DNA of 64,000 nt from Petrimonas sulfuriphila (GTDB lineage: Bacteria; Bacteroidota; Bacteroidia; Bacteroidales; Dysgonomonadaceae): the NCBI GenBank assembly GCA_038561985.1, contig CP073276.1:1054001-1118000 (forward strand), given 5' to 3'. Below the pieces are notes generated by a model, which worked only from the letters and a program-made list of their open reading frames with translations, had not been told where the DNA came from and ran no database searches. Of this stretch, positions 43,951 through 52,598 are shown piece after piece; position 1 is the first letter of the stretch, and every line of letters begins with the position of its first letter. A program made the position numbers and the translations under genes.

Positions 43951-44520
43951 ATGAAAGAAAAAGATACAATATATGAGAACCTGTTTCGAAAAGTTGCTTT
44001 TCGGGACGATGAGCAGGCCTTCAGGGAACTTTTTCTCGAATTTTATCCGGCACTGTGTGTATTTGCCATGCGGTATATCACACAGGAAGAAACAGCCAGA
44101 GACGTTGTGCAGGATGTTTTTTTTAAAATTTGGAAAAACCGGAAAAGCATGGATATAACCGTTTCTTTTCGCAATTTTCTGATTACTTCCGTCCGCAACC
44201 ATTGTACGGACTATCTACGGAAGCAGGAAGTAGAAAACCGCTATCAAGAAGAAAACATGTTGTCTGTCATTCACACTTCACCGGAAGAAGTATATACCTT
44301 AAAAGAGTTGGAAACCACTATTGGCGAAGCATTGGCAAAACTACCGCCCAACGTGCGGGAAGCGTTCGAGATGAGTCGCTTTAAGGGAATGACCTACCTT
44401 GCCATAGCCGATAAAATGGAGGTTTCCCAAAAAACCATTGAATCCTATATCAGTAGGGCATTAAAAATTTTACGCATTGAATTGCGTGATTACCTTCCCT
44501 TTTTACTGCTGTTTATATAG
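43951..44520 (+). CDS. ECF RNA polymerase sigma factor, Bacteroidota type
   Basis: The 189-residue sigma factor has region 2 (LFLEFYPALCVFAMRYITQEETARDVVQDVFFKIWKNRK) and region 4 (LPPNVREAFEMSRFKGMTYLAIADKMEVSQKTIESYISRALKIL) with no extra domains. Such factors sit beside FecR anti-sigma proteins and SusC receptors with STN domains, and switch on uptake when the ligand binds. Here FecR (113 bases on), SusC and SusD follow, so the target set is visible. Confidence 0.94.
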   Translation: MKEKDTIYENLFRKVAFRDDEQAFRELFLEFYPALCVFAMRYITQEETARDVVQDVFFKIWKNRKSMDITVSFRNFLITSVRNHCTDYLRKQEVENRYQEENMLSVIHTSPEEVYTLKELETTIGEALAKLPPNVREAFEMSRFKGMTYLAIADKMEVSQKTIESYISRALKILRIELRDYLPFLLLFI

Positions 44521-44633
44521 ATATTCCTTTTCACCCCACATTGTTAAATTTTTACTTTTCTTAAAAAACTTCACTTTTTTTATAGGGTAACCCGGGAGTT
44601 GTTCGTCAAGTATATATAAATGTCAAAAACGAG

Positions 44634-45551
44634 ATGATTGAAAAGGAGAATCCCAATTCTTTGAATGCTTTACTGGAGAACTACGAGAAACAAAAAACGA
44701 TAGACGCTGTAGCTGATTGGGAACAATTGCGGAAACGCATCACGTCCGATCGGAACAGGCGCTTGTTCTTCAACTACCTGAGAAATACGGCCGCGATTCT
44801 TCTTCCCCTGTTTCTGGTATACCAGTATACGCTCTATCCCATTCTCAAAAAAAGCGGGTCCATCGTAGAAACCATTACGGTCACCTCTGCTCCGGGGATG
44901 GTGACAAAAACCATACTTCCGGACGGAAGCGAAGTATGGCTGAATGCGTTAAGCTCACTTACCTATCCACAACGCTTCACAGAAAAAGAACGCAGGGTTC
45001 AACTTTCTGGAGAAGCTTATTTCAAAGTAACCTCCGACAAGAAACACCGTTTTAATGTGGAAACACCCCAAAAAATGGTCGTCAGCGCTTACGGAACGGA
45101 ATTTAACGTAAATGCTTACGAAAGTGAGACAAGCCACGAGGTTACTTTGGCAAGCGGACAGGTAGAGGTCTCTTCTGAAATCGGCTCAAAAGCAACGGAA
45201 ACGTTGGTGGTTGACGAAAAGGCGATCCTCCAGGTTAAAACCGGTAATATCCATGTGGTAACGGCAGATACCTACGTAGAAACAGCCTGGAAAGACGGTA
45301 AAATGGTGTTCCGCCGGGAAAAATTGGATAAGATTGTGACCAGGCTTTCGCGCAAATTCGGAGTAGATATACACCTTGAGGGCGACAGGCTTAAAGAGTA
45401 TGAATACACGGCCACGTTTACCGACGAAACGCTCGAGGACATCCTCGACCTATTGAAACGGTCGGCCCCCATTACCTATTCCATATCCAAACAAAAACAA
45501 TTAAACAATGAAACATTCACTCGAAGAGAAGTAACTATAAAATCGAAATAA
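44634..45551 (+). CDS. FecR-family anti-sigma factor
   Basis: The 305-residue protein has a cytoplasmic N-terminal part (residues 1-42) and one transmembrane segment (FNYLRNTAAILLPLFLVYQY, about 43-62). The periplasmic FecR domain follows (VTKTILPDGSEVWLNALSSL; RRVQLSGEAYFKVTSDKKH; VVSAYGTEFNVNAY). A C-terminal DUF4974-like domain (KLDKIVTRLSRKFGVDI; TFTDETLEDILDLLKRSAPI) contacts the receptor STN domain in this family. It holds the ECF sigma factor until the SusC receptor signals. Confidence 0.94.
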   Translation: MIEKENPNSLNALLENYEKQKTIDAVADWEQLRKRITSDRNRRLFFNYLRNTAAILLPLFLVYQYTLYPILKKSGSIVETITVTSAPGMVTKTILPDGSEVWLNALSSLTYPQRFTEKERRVQLSGEAYFKVTSDKKHRFNVETPQKMVVSAYGTEFNVNAYESETSHEVTLASGQVEVSSEIGSKATETLVVDEKAILQVKTGNIHVVTADTYVETAWKDGKMVFRREKLDKIVTRLSRKFGVDIHLEGDRLKEYEYTATFTDETLEDILDLLKRSAPITYSISKQKQLNNETFTRREVTIKSK

Positions 45552-45597
45552 GGAGGGCTGCCAATGATAAGATAAACACCAATTGAAACACAAAAAA

Positions 45598-45621
45598 CGG
45601 GAGAGTTTAATACCTCTCCCG
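45598..45621 (+). promoter_or_regulatory. Stable hairpin between fecR-like and susC genes
   Basis: CGGGAGAG (45598-45605) pairs perfectly with CTCTCCCG (45614-45621) around an 8-base loop. No T run follows, so it may be a partial terminator, an RNA-stability element or a processing site that separates regulator and receptor expression. Confidence 0.55.
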
Positions 45622-45716
45622 CCCATGATTTACATTACCATCGCGGAAAATCTCACCTCACCGCCAGGCAATCAATTACTAAACCCATAAAATGAATTTA
45701 ATAACAATGTAAAAGT

Positions 45717-48700
45717 ATGAATAAAACAACAAAAAACCAAAAAGCACACCTTTTTTATGCTTTATTAAAAAAAATCCCTATTGCTATGAGAATAACGCTT
45801 TTACTACTGTTTGTGCTCACTTTTCAACTACAAGCTGAACACATCTATTCTCAGGACACCAAAATTTCGCTGAATTTGAAGCATTCAACCATCGAAAAAG
45901 TATTGCAAACCATTGAAGAGAAATCCGATTATTACTTTCTGTACAACAACCGGTTAATTAATGTTGACCGGAAAGTAAGCGTGCGGGTAAGGAATGCCGC
46001 TATTTCAGCCGTACTGGAGAAGCTTTTTAAATCGGAAAATGTGGATTATGAAGTGAAAGGGACACAAATCATCCTTTCTCCTAAGGAAATGTACAGCCAG
46101 ATAACTGCAGTTGCCGAAGCGGTGCAACAACAAAAAAAAGCCATTACCGGAACCATTATTGATGCCGCCGGCGTACCCGTTATTGGGGCTAACATTGTTG
46201 AAACCGGAACAACCAACGGTACCGTTACCGATGTGGATGGAAAATTTTCACTAAATGTGGAAGACAACGCTATTATTCGTATTTCGTACATCGGCTATTT
46301 GGAACAAGATATCAACACTTCAGGAAAAGCTAGTTTCAACATTACACTCCTAGAAGATACACAGGCGTTAGAAGAAGTGGTTGTTGTGGGATATGGTTCG
46401 ATGAAGAAAGTGAATTTAACAGGGTCCGTTTCCACTATAAAATATGATAAAGGTTTAGAAAACAGGCCTATTACAAATGCTTCGCAATCACTTTCGGGTA
46501 AAATACCTGGTATTTGGGTAAGCCAGAATTCCGGTTCTCCAGGTAGCGATGGCGCTACTATTCGCATTAGAGGATTTGGCACACTTAACAATACTAATCC
46601 TCTTGTGCTTATTGATGGGGTAGAGGGTCGTATGGCAGAATTAAATCCAAATGATATTGAGAGTATTACAGTTTTGAAAGATGCTGCTTCAGCAGCTATT
46701 TATGGGTCCAGAGCTGCTAATGGTGTTATCCTTATAGAAACTAAAAAAGGTGAAGGATTGGATGGAATTACTCTTAATTATAATGGATATGCCGGAATGC
46801 AACAATTAGTGCGTCGGTATGATTTAATTTCGGATAGTCCTGAATATATGGGGTATTGGAACGCTGCAATTATTAATAGCGGAGGTTCGCCCCTCTTTCC
46901 TGAAGATGTTATAAATTCGTTTAAATCAGGTAATGATCCGTACAAATACCCAAGTACAAATTATTTTGATGAGGTATTCAGAAATGCTTTTACAACTCAG
47001 CACAATTTGTCTGTATCAATAAATAATAAAGTATCTAATACTTATGTTGGGGTTAATTATTTAAAACAGGATGGTATTGTGAAAAATACTAATTCGGACA
47101 GGTATGGTATTACTGTAAATAATAATACAAAGATTAATAAATGGTTGGATTTAGGTGCGAAGATCAGATTTTCAAGAAAGAATTCGCATCAACCTTACGA
47201 TGGAATAGGACGTGTAATATACATGATGGCAAATGGACATCCCTTCTCTACACCCTATCTTCAAGATGGTAAAACCTTTGGTGGTACTCAGGCTTTGTAT
47301 CTTTCGGGTGAAAGAGCAGGGCAGCCTATTGTAGATACTAGGAATCCCTTTCCTGATTTATATAACGGACGCAACGATAATACCAATAACTTTATGAAAG
47401 GTAATATTTTTGCAACTGTGAAGTTTATGGATGGATTGAGTTTGACTACACAATATAGTGGGCAGTATAATAATAACATGTATGACCGTTATAATGAAAC
47501 GCACTTTTGCTATACGGATCTAGATTTAAATAACAAAACAAAGCCTCTTGATTATCCATCGACTCTTAATATTATTAGGAGTGATAATGACGAATATTAT
47601 TCGACTTTCTTTTCTAACCTTAATTTCAATAAAACATTTAATGAAATTCACGAGATTTCTTCTGTGGTAGGTGTTCAAACCGAAGATTTAGTTCTTAGAA
47701 CGGTTCAGGCTCAGAAATCTGATCCACCTAAAGATGGATTACATCAGGTAAGTTCAGGTACATCTAATCCGATAGCAAATGGAAACAAATTTTCCTGGCG
47801 CATGCTTTCTTACTTTGGTAGGGTTAACTATGCTCTGATGAGTAAATATTTGTTTGAAGCAAATTTCAGGTCTGATGCATCATCTAGGTTTGCAAAAGGT
47901 AACCGTTGGGGATATTTCCCTTCTTTTTCAGCTGCTTGGCGCTTGAACGAAGAATCATTTATGAAGGGAACTGGAATCTTTGACAACTTTAAATTAAGAG
48001 CATCGTGGGGGAGATTAGGTAATCAAAATATTGGAGAATCGAGCAACAGAGATTATTTTCCTTACCTGACAATTGTAACTCAGTCTTACGCTACTAGCTA
48101 TAACTTCGGTAATCAACTTGCACCAGGTGCAGCTGTAACATCATTAGTTGATCCAAATATTACATGGGAAACAACAACCTCTGCCGACTTAGGTTTAGAT
48201 TTGGGTTTTTTAAAAAACAGACTTACTATTGAAACCGATTTATTTCTGAAAAAAACAAGGGATATTATTGTTCAATTGCCTATACCTAATGTTATGGGTG
48301 GTCTTACTCCTCCTTTTGAAAACGTTGGAGAGATGACAAATAAAGGTTTTGAAATTAATGCTAATTGGAACGATAAAATTCAGTCATCGGGTTTGTCTTA
48401 TGGTATTGGTGCAAATCTAACATATGTTGAAAATAATGTAGATAAGTTTAGAGGTGGAAAATCTCCAGACCAATTATACCTGATTAGGGAAGGTTATTCG
48501 TATAGAACTTTATATGGTTTCATACAGGAAGGTGTTTACCAATCTAACGATGAAGCTGAGCAGCATATGCATAGCAATGGATATATTCCGCAAGCAGGTG
48601 ACTTAAAATATAAGGATTTGAATAATGATGGAAGACTCGACTATAGAGATAAAAAGGAGATTGGCAATACAATACCTAAGTTTGTTTATGGTGTAAACGG

Positions 48701-49157
48701 TAATCTTTCATGGAAAAACTTTGACTTGAATTTTGTATTATCAGGCATTGCTGGAGTAACTGGGTATTTTCAGAATTCATGGACTCAACCTCTTGGAATA
48801 TCTGGAGGTACTATAACAGAGAGATGGCGTGATGCATGGACTGAAGATAATCCATCAAAGACAACTCCTCGAATTGTTATAAATGATACTTGGAACAGAC
48901 AAGAGTCATCATTCTGGACAACCGACATGTCATGGCTGAAGCTGAAAAATATACAGTTGGGTTATTCAGTGCCAGAAAGTATAGTAACCAAACTTTCACT
49001 ACAAAACGTATATCTTTATGTAAATGGAACCGATGTTTTTACGTTGGTTAGTAGCAAGTATGAAGGTTTTGATCCTGAAAGAGATACCTTTACAGATGGT
49101 TATGGGCATTATCCCATACCTCGTATTTATTCAATGGGATTAAATATCACTTTTTAA
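45717..49157 (+). CDS. SusC/RagA TonB-dependent receptor with STN signalling domain
   Basis: The 1146-residue protein has a signal segment (MRITLLLLFVLTFQLQAEHIYSQ) and an STN domain (about 52-112, LNLKHSTIEKVLQTIEEKSDYYFLYNNRL). A regulatory-like domain (about 140-215, GTIIDAAGVPVIGANIVETG), a plug (LEEVVVVGYGSMKKVNLTGSVSTI; ATIRIRGFGTLNNTNPLVLIDGVEG; DAASAAIYGSRAANGVI) and a barrel ending NITF follow. With FecR and ECF sigma upstream it is a signalling receptor. From about 46.4 kb the DNA becomes much more AT-rich (28-35% G+C in lines I counted near 47.1 kb, against 35-52% near 46.0-46.4 kb), suggesting a replaced ligand-binding part. Confidence 0.95.
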   Translation: MNKTTKNQKAHLFYALLKKIPIAMRITLLLLFVLTFQLQAEHIYSQDTKISLNLKHSTIEKVLQTIEEKSDYYFLYNNRLINVDRKVSVRVRNAAISAVLEKLFKSENVDYEVKGTQIILSPKEMYSQITAVAEAVQQQKKAITGTIIDAAGVPVIGANIVETGTTNGTVTDVDGKFSLNVEDNAIIRISYIGYLEQDINTSGKASFNITLLEDTQALEEVVVVGYGSMKKVNLTGSVSTIKYDKGLENRPITNASQSLSGKIPGIWVSQNSGSPGSDGATIRIRGFGTLNNTNPLVLIDGVEGRMAELNPNDIESITVLKDAASAAIYGSRAANGVILIETKKGEGLDGITLNYNGYAGMQQLVRRYDLISDSPEYMGYWNAAIINSGGSPLFPEDVINSFKSGNDPYKYPSTNYFDEVFRNAFTTQHNLSVSINNKVSNTYVGVNYLKQDGIVKNTNSDRYGITVNNNTKINKWLDLGAKIRFSRKNSHQPYDGIGRVIYMMANGHPFSTPYLQDGKTFGGTQALYLSGERAGQPIVDTRNPFPDLYNGRNDNTNNFMKGNIFATVKFMDGLSLTTQYSGQYNNNMYDRYNETHFCYTDLDLNNKTKPLDYPSTLNIIRSDNDEYYSTFFSNLNFNKTFNEIHEISSVVGVQTEDLVLRTVQAQKSDPPKDGLHQVSSGTSNPIANGNKFSWRMLSYFGRVNYALMSKYLFEANFRSDASSRFAKGNRWGYFPSFSAAWRLNEESFMKGTGIFDNFKLRASWGRLGNQNIGESSNRDYFPYLTIVTQSYATSYNFGNQLAPGAAVTSLVDPNITWETTTSADLGLDLGFLKNRLTIETDLFLKKTRDIIVQLPIPNVMGGLTPPFENVGEMTNKGFEINANWNDKIQSSGLSYGIGANLTYVENNVDKFRGGKSPDQLYLIREGYSYRTLYGFIQEGVYQSNDEAEQHMHSNGYIPQAGDLKYKDLNNDGRLDYRDKKEIGNTIPKFVYGVNGNLSWKNFDLNFVLSGIAGVTGYFQNSWTQPLGISGGTITERWRDAWTEDNPSKTTPRIVINDTWNRQESSFWTTDMSWLKLKNIQLGYSVPESIVTKLSLQNVYLYVNGTDVFTLVSSKYEGFDPERDTFTDGYGHYPIPRIYSMGLNITF

Positions 49158-49169
49158 ATTTAATAAATT

Positions 49170-50711
49170 ATGAGCAATTTGAATATAAAATTATTATCAT
49201 CTATTTTCTTGTCGATATTATTAGGACTCTATTCTTGTGATAACTATTTAGATATACTTCCAGATGATCAGATTACAAATGAGACTTTTTGGAAATCTCA
49301 ACAAGATGTAGAATTGGCATTAAATGGTGTTTATAATACTCTGAGAAATAACTATGTTTATGGTTATGGTGGTGGTTATGATGCTTGTACACCTAATGCA
49401 TACCAATGGGCACATTGGGAAGGACAACAAATGCAGGTAGGTGCGGGTCAAATATTTTCAGGTTCCGGAGGTATTGTTACAGAAAGATGGAAGTTTTGTT
49501 ATCAAGGAATCTATAGAGCAAATTACTTTTTAGAAAATGTTGATAAAGCAGAAGATGTATCGGCAGAGCTTATAAATCGATATAAAGGCGAAGTTTACTT
49601 TTTAAGAGCAGTTTTTTACGATTTACTTGCAAAAACATACGGTGGTGTACCTTTAATACTTAAAACAATTTCGACACAAGAAGCTCGTGAATTGACACGT
49701 GCAAGTGAAGATGAAGTATGGAATCAAATCCACAAAGATTATGATGAGGCAATTAAAGTACTACCTAAAACAGCTTCTACTGGACACATTACTCTCGGTG
49801 CTGCTTTAGGTATGAAAATGAAAGCATATTTGTATAATTCGCAATGGGATAAAGTTTTGGAGTATAGTAATAAAATTGATGATCTGGAAAAATATTCACT
49901 TTTCCCTTCATATTATGGATTGTTTCAATTTGAAAACGAAGGTAATAGCGAGACAATTTTTGCACTGAGTTTTATGGCTGGACCATTTAGTCAGGGTAGT
50001 GTGTTTGATAGGTACTGGCAACCACAAAATCTTAAATATGGAATAGATGGTTCTAACTCTGTTGTTCCAATACAAGATTTAGTTGACGCTTATGAAACAA
50101 TAGATGGTTCTCCTATTGACTCCGACAATCCCTATAAAAATAGGGATCCGCGTCTTGACTTTACCATATTACGTCCGGGAGCATATTTTCAGGGACAACT
50201 GTATCCTATCGAAATTAAGAACCATACAGGGCAGAAAGTTGGTTTTGGAATTAGAAAATATACAATTGAGACGATGCAAGTTAAAGGTAATGAATCTCCA
50301 TTAGATTTTATGATTCTTCGCTATGGCGATGTTGTATTATGTAAAGCTGAGGCGCTTATTGAATTGAATCAGAATATTGACCAGGCTATAGATCTTATTA
50401 ATTTGATTAGAACGAGTCGTTCTGATGTGAAAATTAAACCAATATCTAAAGGATTATCACAATCGCAGGCGCGGGAGGTCCTTAGAAAGGAAAGAAGAAT
50501 TGAGCTTGCCCTTGAAGGACAATATTGGGATGATATTAAACGCTGGAAAGCTGGTACGGAAATCTATCCAGTTGAAGTAAGAGGTGCTCTTGGAGAACTA
50601 ATTCAAGTAAAATTCCCTGATGGTTATAATATATCAAAAGATAATCATTTGCCAATACCTGACAGTGAAATCGCATTGAATCCTAATCTCACTCAAAATC
50701 AAGGTTATTGA
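49170..50711 (+). CDS. SusD/RagB family outer-membrane lipoprotein
   Basis: The 513-residue protein has a lipoprotein signal (IFLSILLGLYSC, Cys at about 23) and the SusD fold. It shows DNYLDILPDDQITNETFWKSQQDVELALNGVYN, GEVYFLRAVFYDLLAKTYGGVPL, ILRYGDVVLCKAEALIELNQNIDQAIDLINLIR, and RRIELALEGQYWDDIKRWK. It starts 12 bases after the paired susC. Its DNA is as AT-rich as the second part of that susC (25-35% G+C in counted lines), so the two were probably acquired together. Ligand unknown. Confidence 0.93.
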   Translation: MSNLNIKLLSSIFLSILLGLYSCDNYLDILPDDQITNETFWKSQQDVELALNGVYNTLRNNYVYGYGGGYDACTPNAYQWAHWEGQQMQVGAGQIFSGSGGIVTERWKFCYQGIYRANYFLENVDKAEDVSAELINRYKGEVYFLRAVFYDLLAKTYGGVPLILKTISTQEARELTRASEDEVWNQIHKDYDEAIKVLPKTASTGHITLGAALGMKMKAYLYNSQWDKVLEYSNKIDDLEKYSLFPSYYGLFQFENEGNSETIFALSFMAGPFSQGSVFDRYWQPQNLKYGIDGSNSVVPIQDLVDAYETIDGSPIDSDNPYKNRDPRLDFTILRPGAYFQGQLYPIEIKNHTGQKVGFGIRKYTIETMQVKGNESPLDFMILRYGDVVLCKAEALIELNQNIDQAIDLINLIRTSRSDVKIKPISKGLSQSQAREVLRKERRIELALEGQYWDDIKRWKAGTEIYPVEVRGALGELIQVKFPDGYNISKDNHLPIPDSEIALNPNLTQNQGY

Positions 50712-50723
50712 TTTTCAGAGAAA

Positions 50724-50757
50724 TAAAAAAAGAGAAATTCAATTTTCTCTTTTTTTA
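50724..50757 (+). terminator. A/T-rich terminator-like hairpin after susD
   Basis: AAAAAAAGAGAAA (about 50724-50737) is followed by its complement TTTCTCTTTTTTT ending in T-rich DNA, 13 bases after the susD stop. It overlaps the signal-peptide codons of the dead TIM-barrel gene, so part of the pairing could be coincidental. Confidence 0.6.
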
Positions 50758-51196
50758 TCTTCGCGTTGTTGACACTTGTTACCGAATGCTCGTCTGAAAA
50801 ATTGGAATCGATAACCGAGGAAAAGGAATGGAAACTATCCATGTTATCCTATACCTTTTATTAATTCATAGCGATTGAAGTTTTAGATAAAACAAGGCAG
50901 CTCGACTTGAAACACATTGAAATCTATACAGGACAAAAGATGAGAGAACATTTCAGTGATGTTATTTTTGACTATGATCTAACTCCCGAAAAACAAGAAC
51001 ACCTGAAAGAAGTGGCAACGTCGAAAGACATAAAATTGTATCGTCCGGTGTTTGGACTTCTTCACGCTAAGAGTGGGAGAAAGTGTTTTCTTTTGCCAAA
51101 AACAAGGAGATGGAATTTATAAGTGCAGAACCATCTCGTGAGGATTGGGACATTGTCGAAAACCTTGCCGGGAAATATGGCATAAAATTGGTGATT
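50739..51196 (+). pseudogene. Dead sugar phosphate isomerase/epimerase-like (TIM-barrel) lipoprotein gene
   Basis: One frame gives a signal and lipobox (SFFIFALLTLVTECSSE), then EEKEWKLSMLSYTFY, an in-frame TAA, and FIAIEVLDKTRQLDLKHIEIYTG on to LKEVATSKDIKLYRP. After a deletion and frameshift the reading continues as VFSFAKNKEMEFISAEPSREDWDIVENLAGKYGIKLVI and then breaks off. Order and wording match Bacteroidota exported xylose-isomerase-like TIM-barrel proteins. There is no start codon, one stop, one frameshift and no C-terminal half. It lies between susD and a Gfo/Idh/MocA gene; living copies (one at 61137) are usual partners of such oxidoreductases. Confidence 0.82.
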
Positions 51197-51239
51197 ATAT
51201 TTACAAAATTTAATTTTATTATACATTACAACTTAATTT

Positions 51240-52493
51240 ATGACCTCCAGAAGACAATTTTTAAAAACCCTCGGTGGGGTAACGCTTCTCACTGTGGTTC
51301 CCCGAAATGTATTGGGGAAAGGGTTTGTCGCACCCAGCGATGAACTGACAAAAGGCATTATCGGCGTAGGCGGAATGGGTCGCGGACACATTTCTTATGA
51401 CAAGACGCGCGTTGTAGCCATGTGCGATGTCGATAAGAACCACCTTAACCAGGCCGCAGCCCTGGTAAAAGACAACATCAGCCTCTATCACGACTTTCGT
51501 GAGCTTATCCTCGACAAAAATGTGGATATTGTGCATATTGCGACTCCGCCCCACTGGCACGGGATTATGTCGGTAGAAGCAGCCAAAGCAGGAAAAGATA
51601 TTTTCTGCGAAAAGCCGATGACCAGAACTATCGGCGAAAGCAAGCGTGTTGTTGAAGCCATTCAGCAATACGGAAATATATTCAGGTTGAATACATGGTT
51701 CCGGTTCAAAGACCCGTTTTATGGACTGGGCACGCCGGTAAAGCCACTCAAAAAGCTTGTCGACAGCGGACTTCTCGGCTGGCCGTTAAAAGTTACTATC
51801 AGCAAACATACCGGTTTTGACTGGAAATTCTACTGGGTAGGAAAAACACATCTTGAACCGCAACCCATTCCCGAAGAACTCGATTACGACATGTGGTTGG
51901 GCCCGGCTCCTTACAAACCATACAATGCACATCGCGTGCACGGAACATTCCGCGGATACTGGGATTACGACGGCGGTGGCCTGGGTGATATGGGTCAACA
52001 CTATATCGATCCGGTTCAGTATTTGTTAGGAAAAGACAATACAAGCCCGGTAAAAGTAGAAGTGGATGCTCCTCAACAACATCCCGACGCAGTAGGTACC
52101 TGGCGTTCCATTACATACACCTATGACGACGGCTGCCAGATTATTCTGTGGGGAGGCGACTACGGTGAGCCTAATACGCCCTATATTGCCGGGCCAAACG
52201 GAAATGTCTACAGAAACTTCGTCTGCGACATTCCCGACTGGCAGAAAAAACTGGCCGATTTCCCCGAACCGACAGAACAAAATACCAATTTCATCGAATC
52301 AATACGCAACCGACAGAAATTCGCTTTGAACGAATTGAACGGACACCGTTCCGCTACTATTGTGAACATGGGTGCCGTAGCACTCCGGTTAAACAGAACA
52401 ATCGAATACGATCCGGTGAAAGAGATTTTTGTGAACGACGAGGAAGCCAATCGCTTATCCGATCAGCCAATGCGTGCGCCGTGGAGTATTTAG
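51240..52493 (+). CDS. Exported Gfo/Idh/MocA family oxidoreductase
   Basis: The 417-residue protein begins MTSRRQFLKTLGGVTLLTVV, a twin-Arg-like signal. The Rossmann part follows (GIIGVGGMGRGHISYDK, AMCDVDKNH), then HIATPPHWHGIMSVEAAKAG, FCEKPMTRTIGESK with the catalytic Lys, and GGGLGDMGQHYIDPVQYLLG in the C-terminal domain. G+C is back to the local norm after the AT-rich SusCD pair. Upstream is the dead TIM-barrel gene, downstream the HEAT-DUF1080 giant, separated by a repeat-rich gap. Substrate unknown. Confidence 0.9.
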   Translation: MTSRRQFLKTLGGVTLLTVVPRNVLGKGFVAPSDELTKGIIGVGGMGRGHISYDKTRVVAMCDVDKNHLNQAAALVKDNISLYHDFRELILDKNVDIVHIATPPHWHGIMSVEAAKAGKDIFCEKPMTRTIGESKRVVEAIQQYGNIFRLNTWFRFKDPFYGLGTPVKPLKKLVDSGLLGWPLKVTISKHTGFDWKFYWVGKTHLEPQPIPEELDYDMWLGPAPYKPYNAHRVHGTFRGYWDYDGGGLGDMGQHYIDPVQYLLGKDNTSPVKVEVDAPQQHPDAVGTWRSITYTYDDGCQIILWGGDYGEPNTPYIAGPNGNVYRNFVCDIPDWQKKLADFPEPTEQNTNFIESIRNRQKFALNELNGHRSATIVNMGAVALRLNRTIEYDPVKEIFVNDEEANRLSDQPMRAPWSI

Positions 52494-52580
52494 ATTGAAC
52501 AAGGTCGAACTAGATTGAATAAGATTGAAACATAGGCAGCCCGCCATCTATCTTTACCAATCTTTGTCAATCTTATAAAA
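52494..52580. repeat. GATTGAA-type short repeat cluster (second copy)
   Basis: AGATTGAAC, AGATTGAAT and AGATTGAAA occur within 40 bases. They are followed by the inverted pieces CCAATCTTTG and TCAATCTTAT, giving an imperfect hairpin. Words and arrangement match the cluster at 11451-11557. Confidence 0.65.
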
Positions 52581-52598
52581 CAATTAAATTAAACAACA

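Noticed and set aside
50907-51122. Small real gene of 71 codons after susD
   Set aside because: Its sequence is the middle of a TIM-barrel isomerase and continues, with damage, on both sides, so it is part of a pseudogene.
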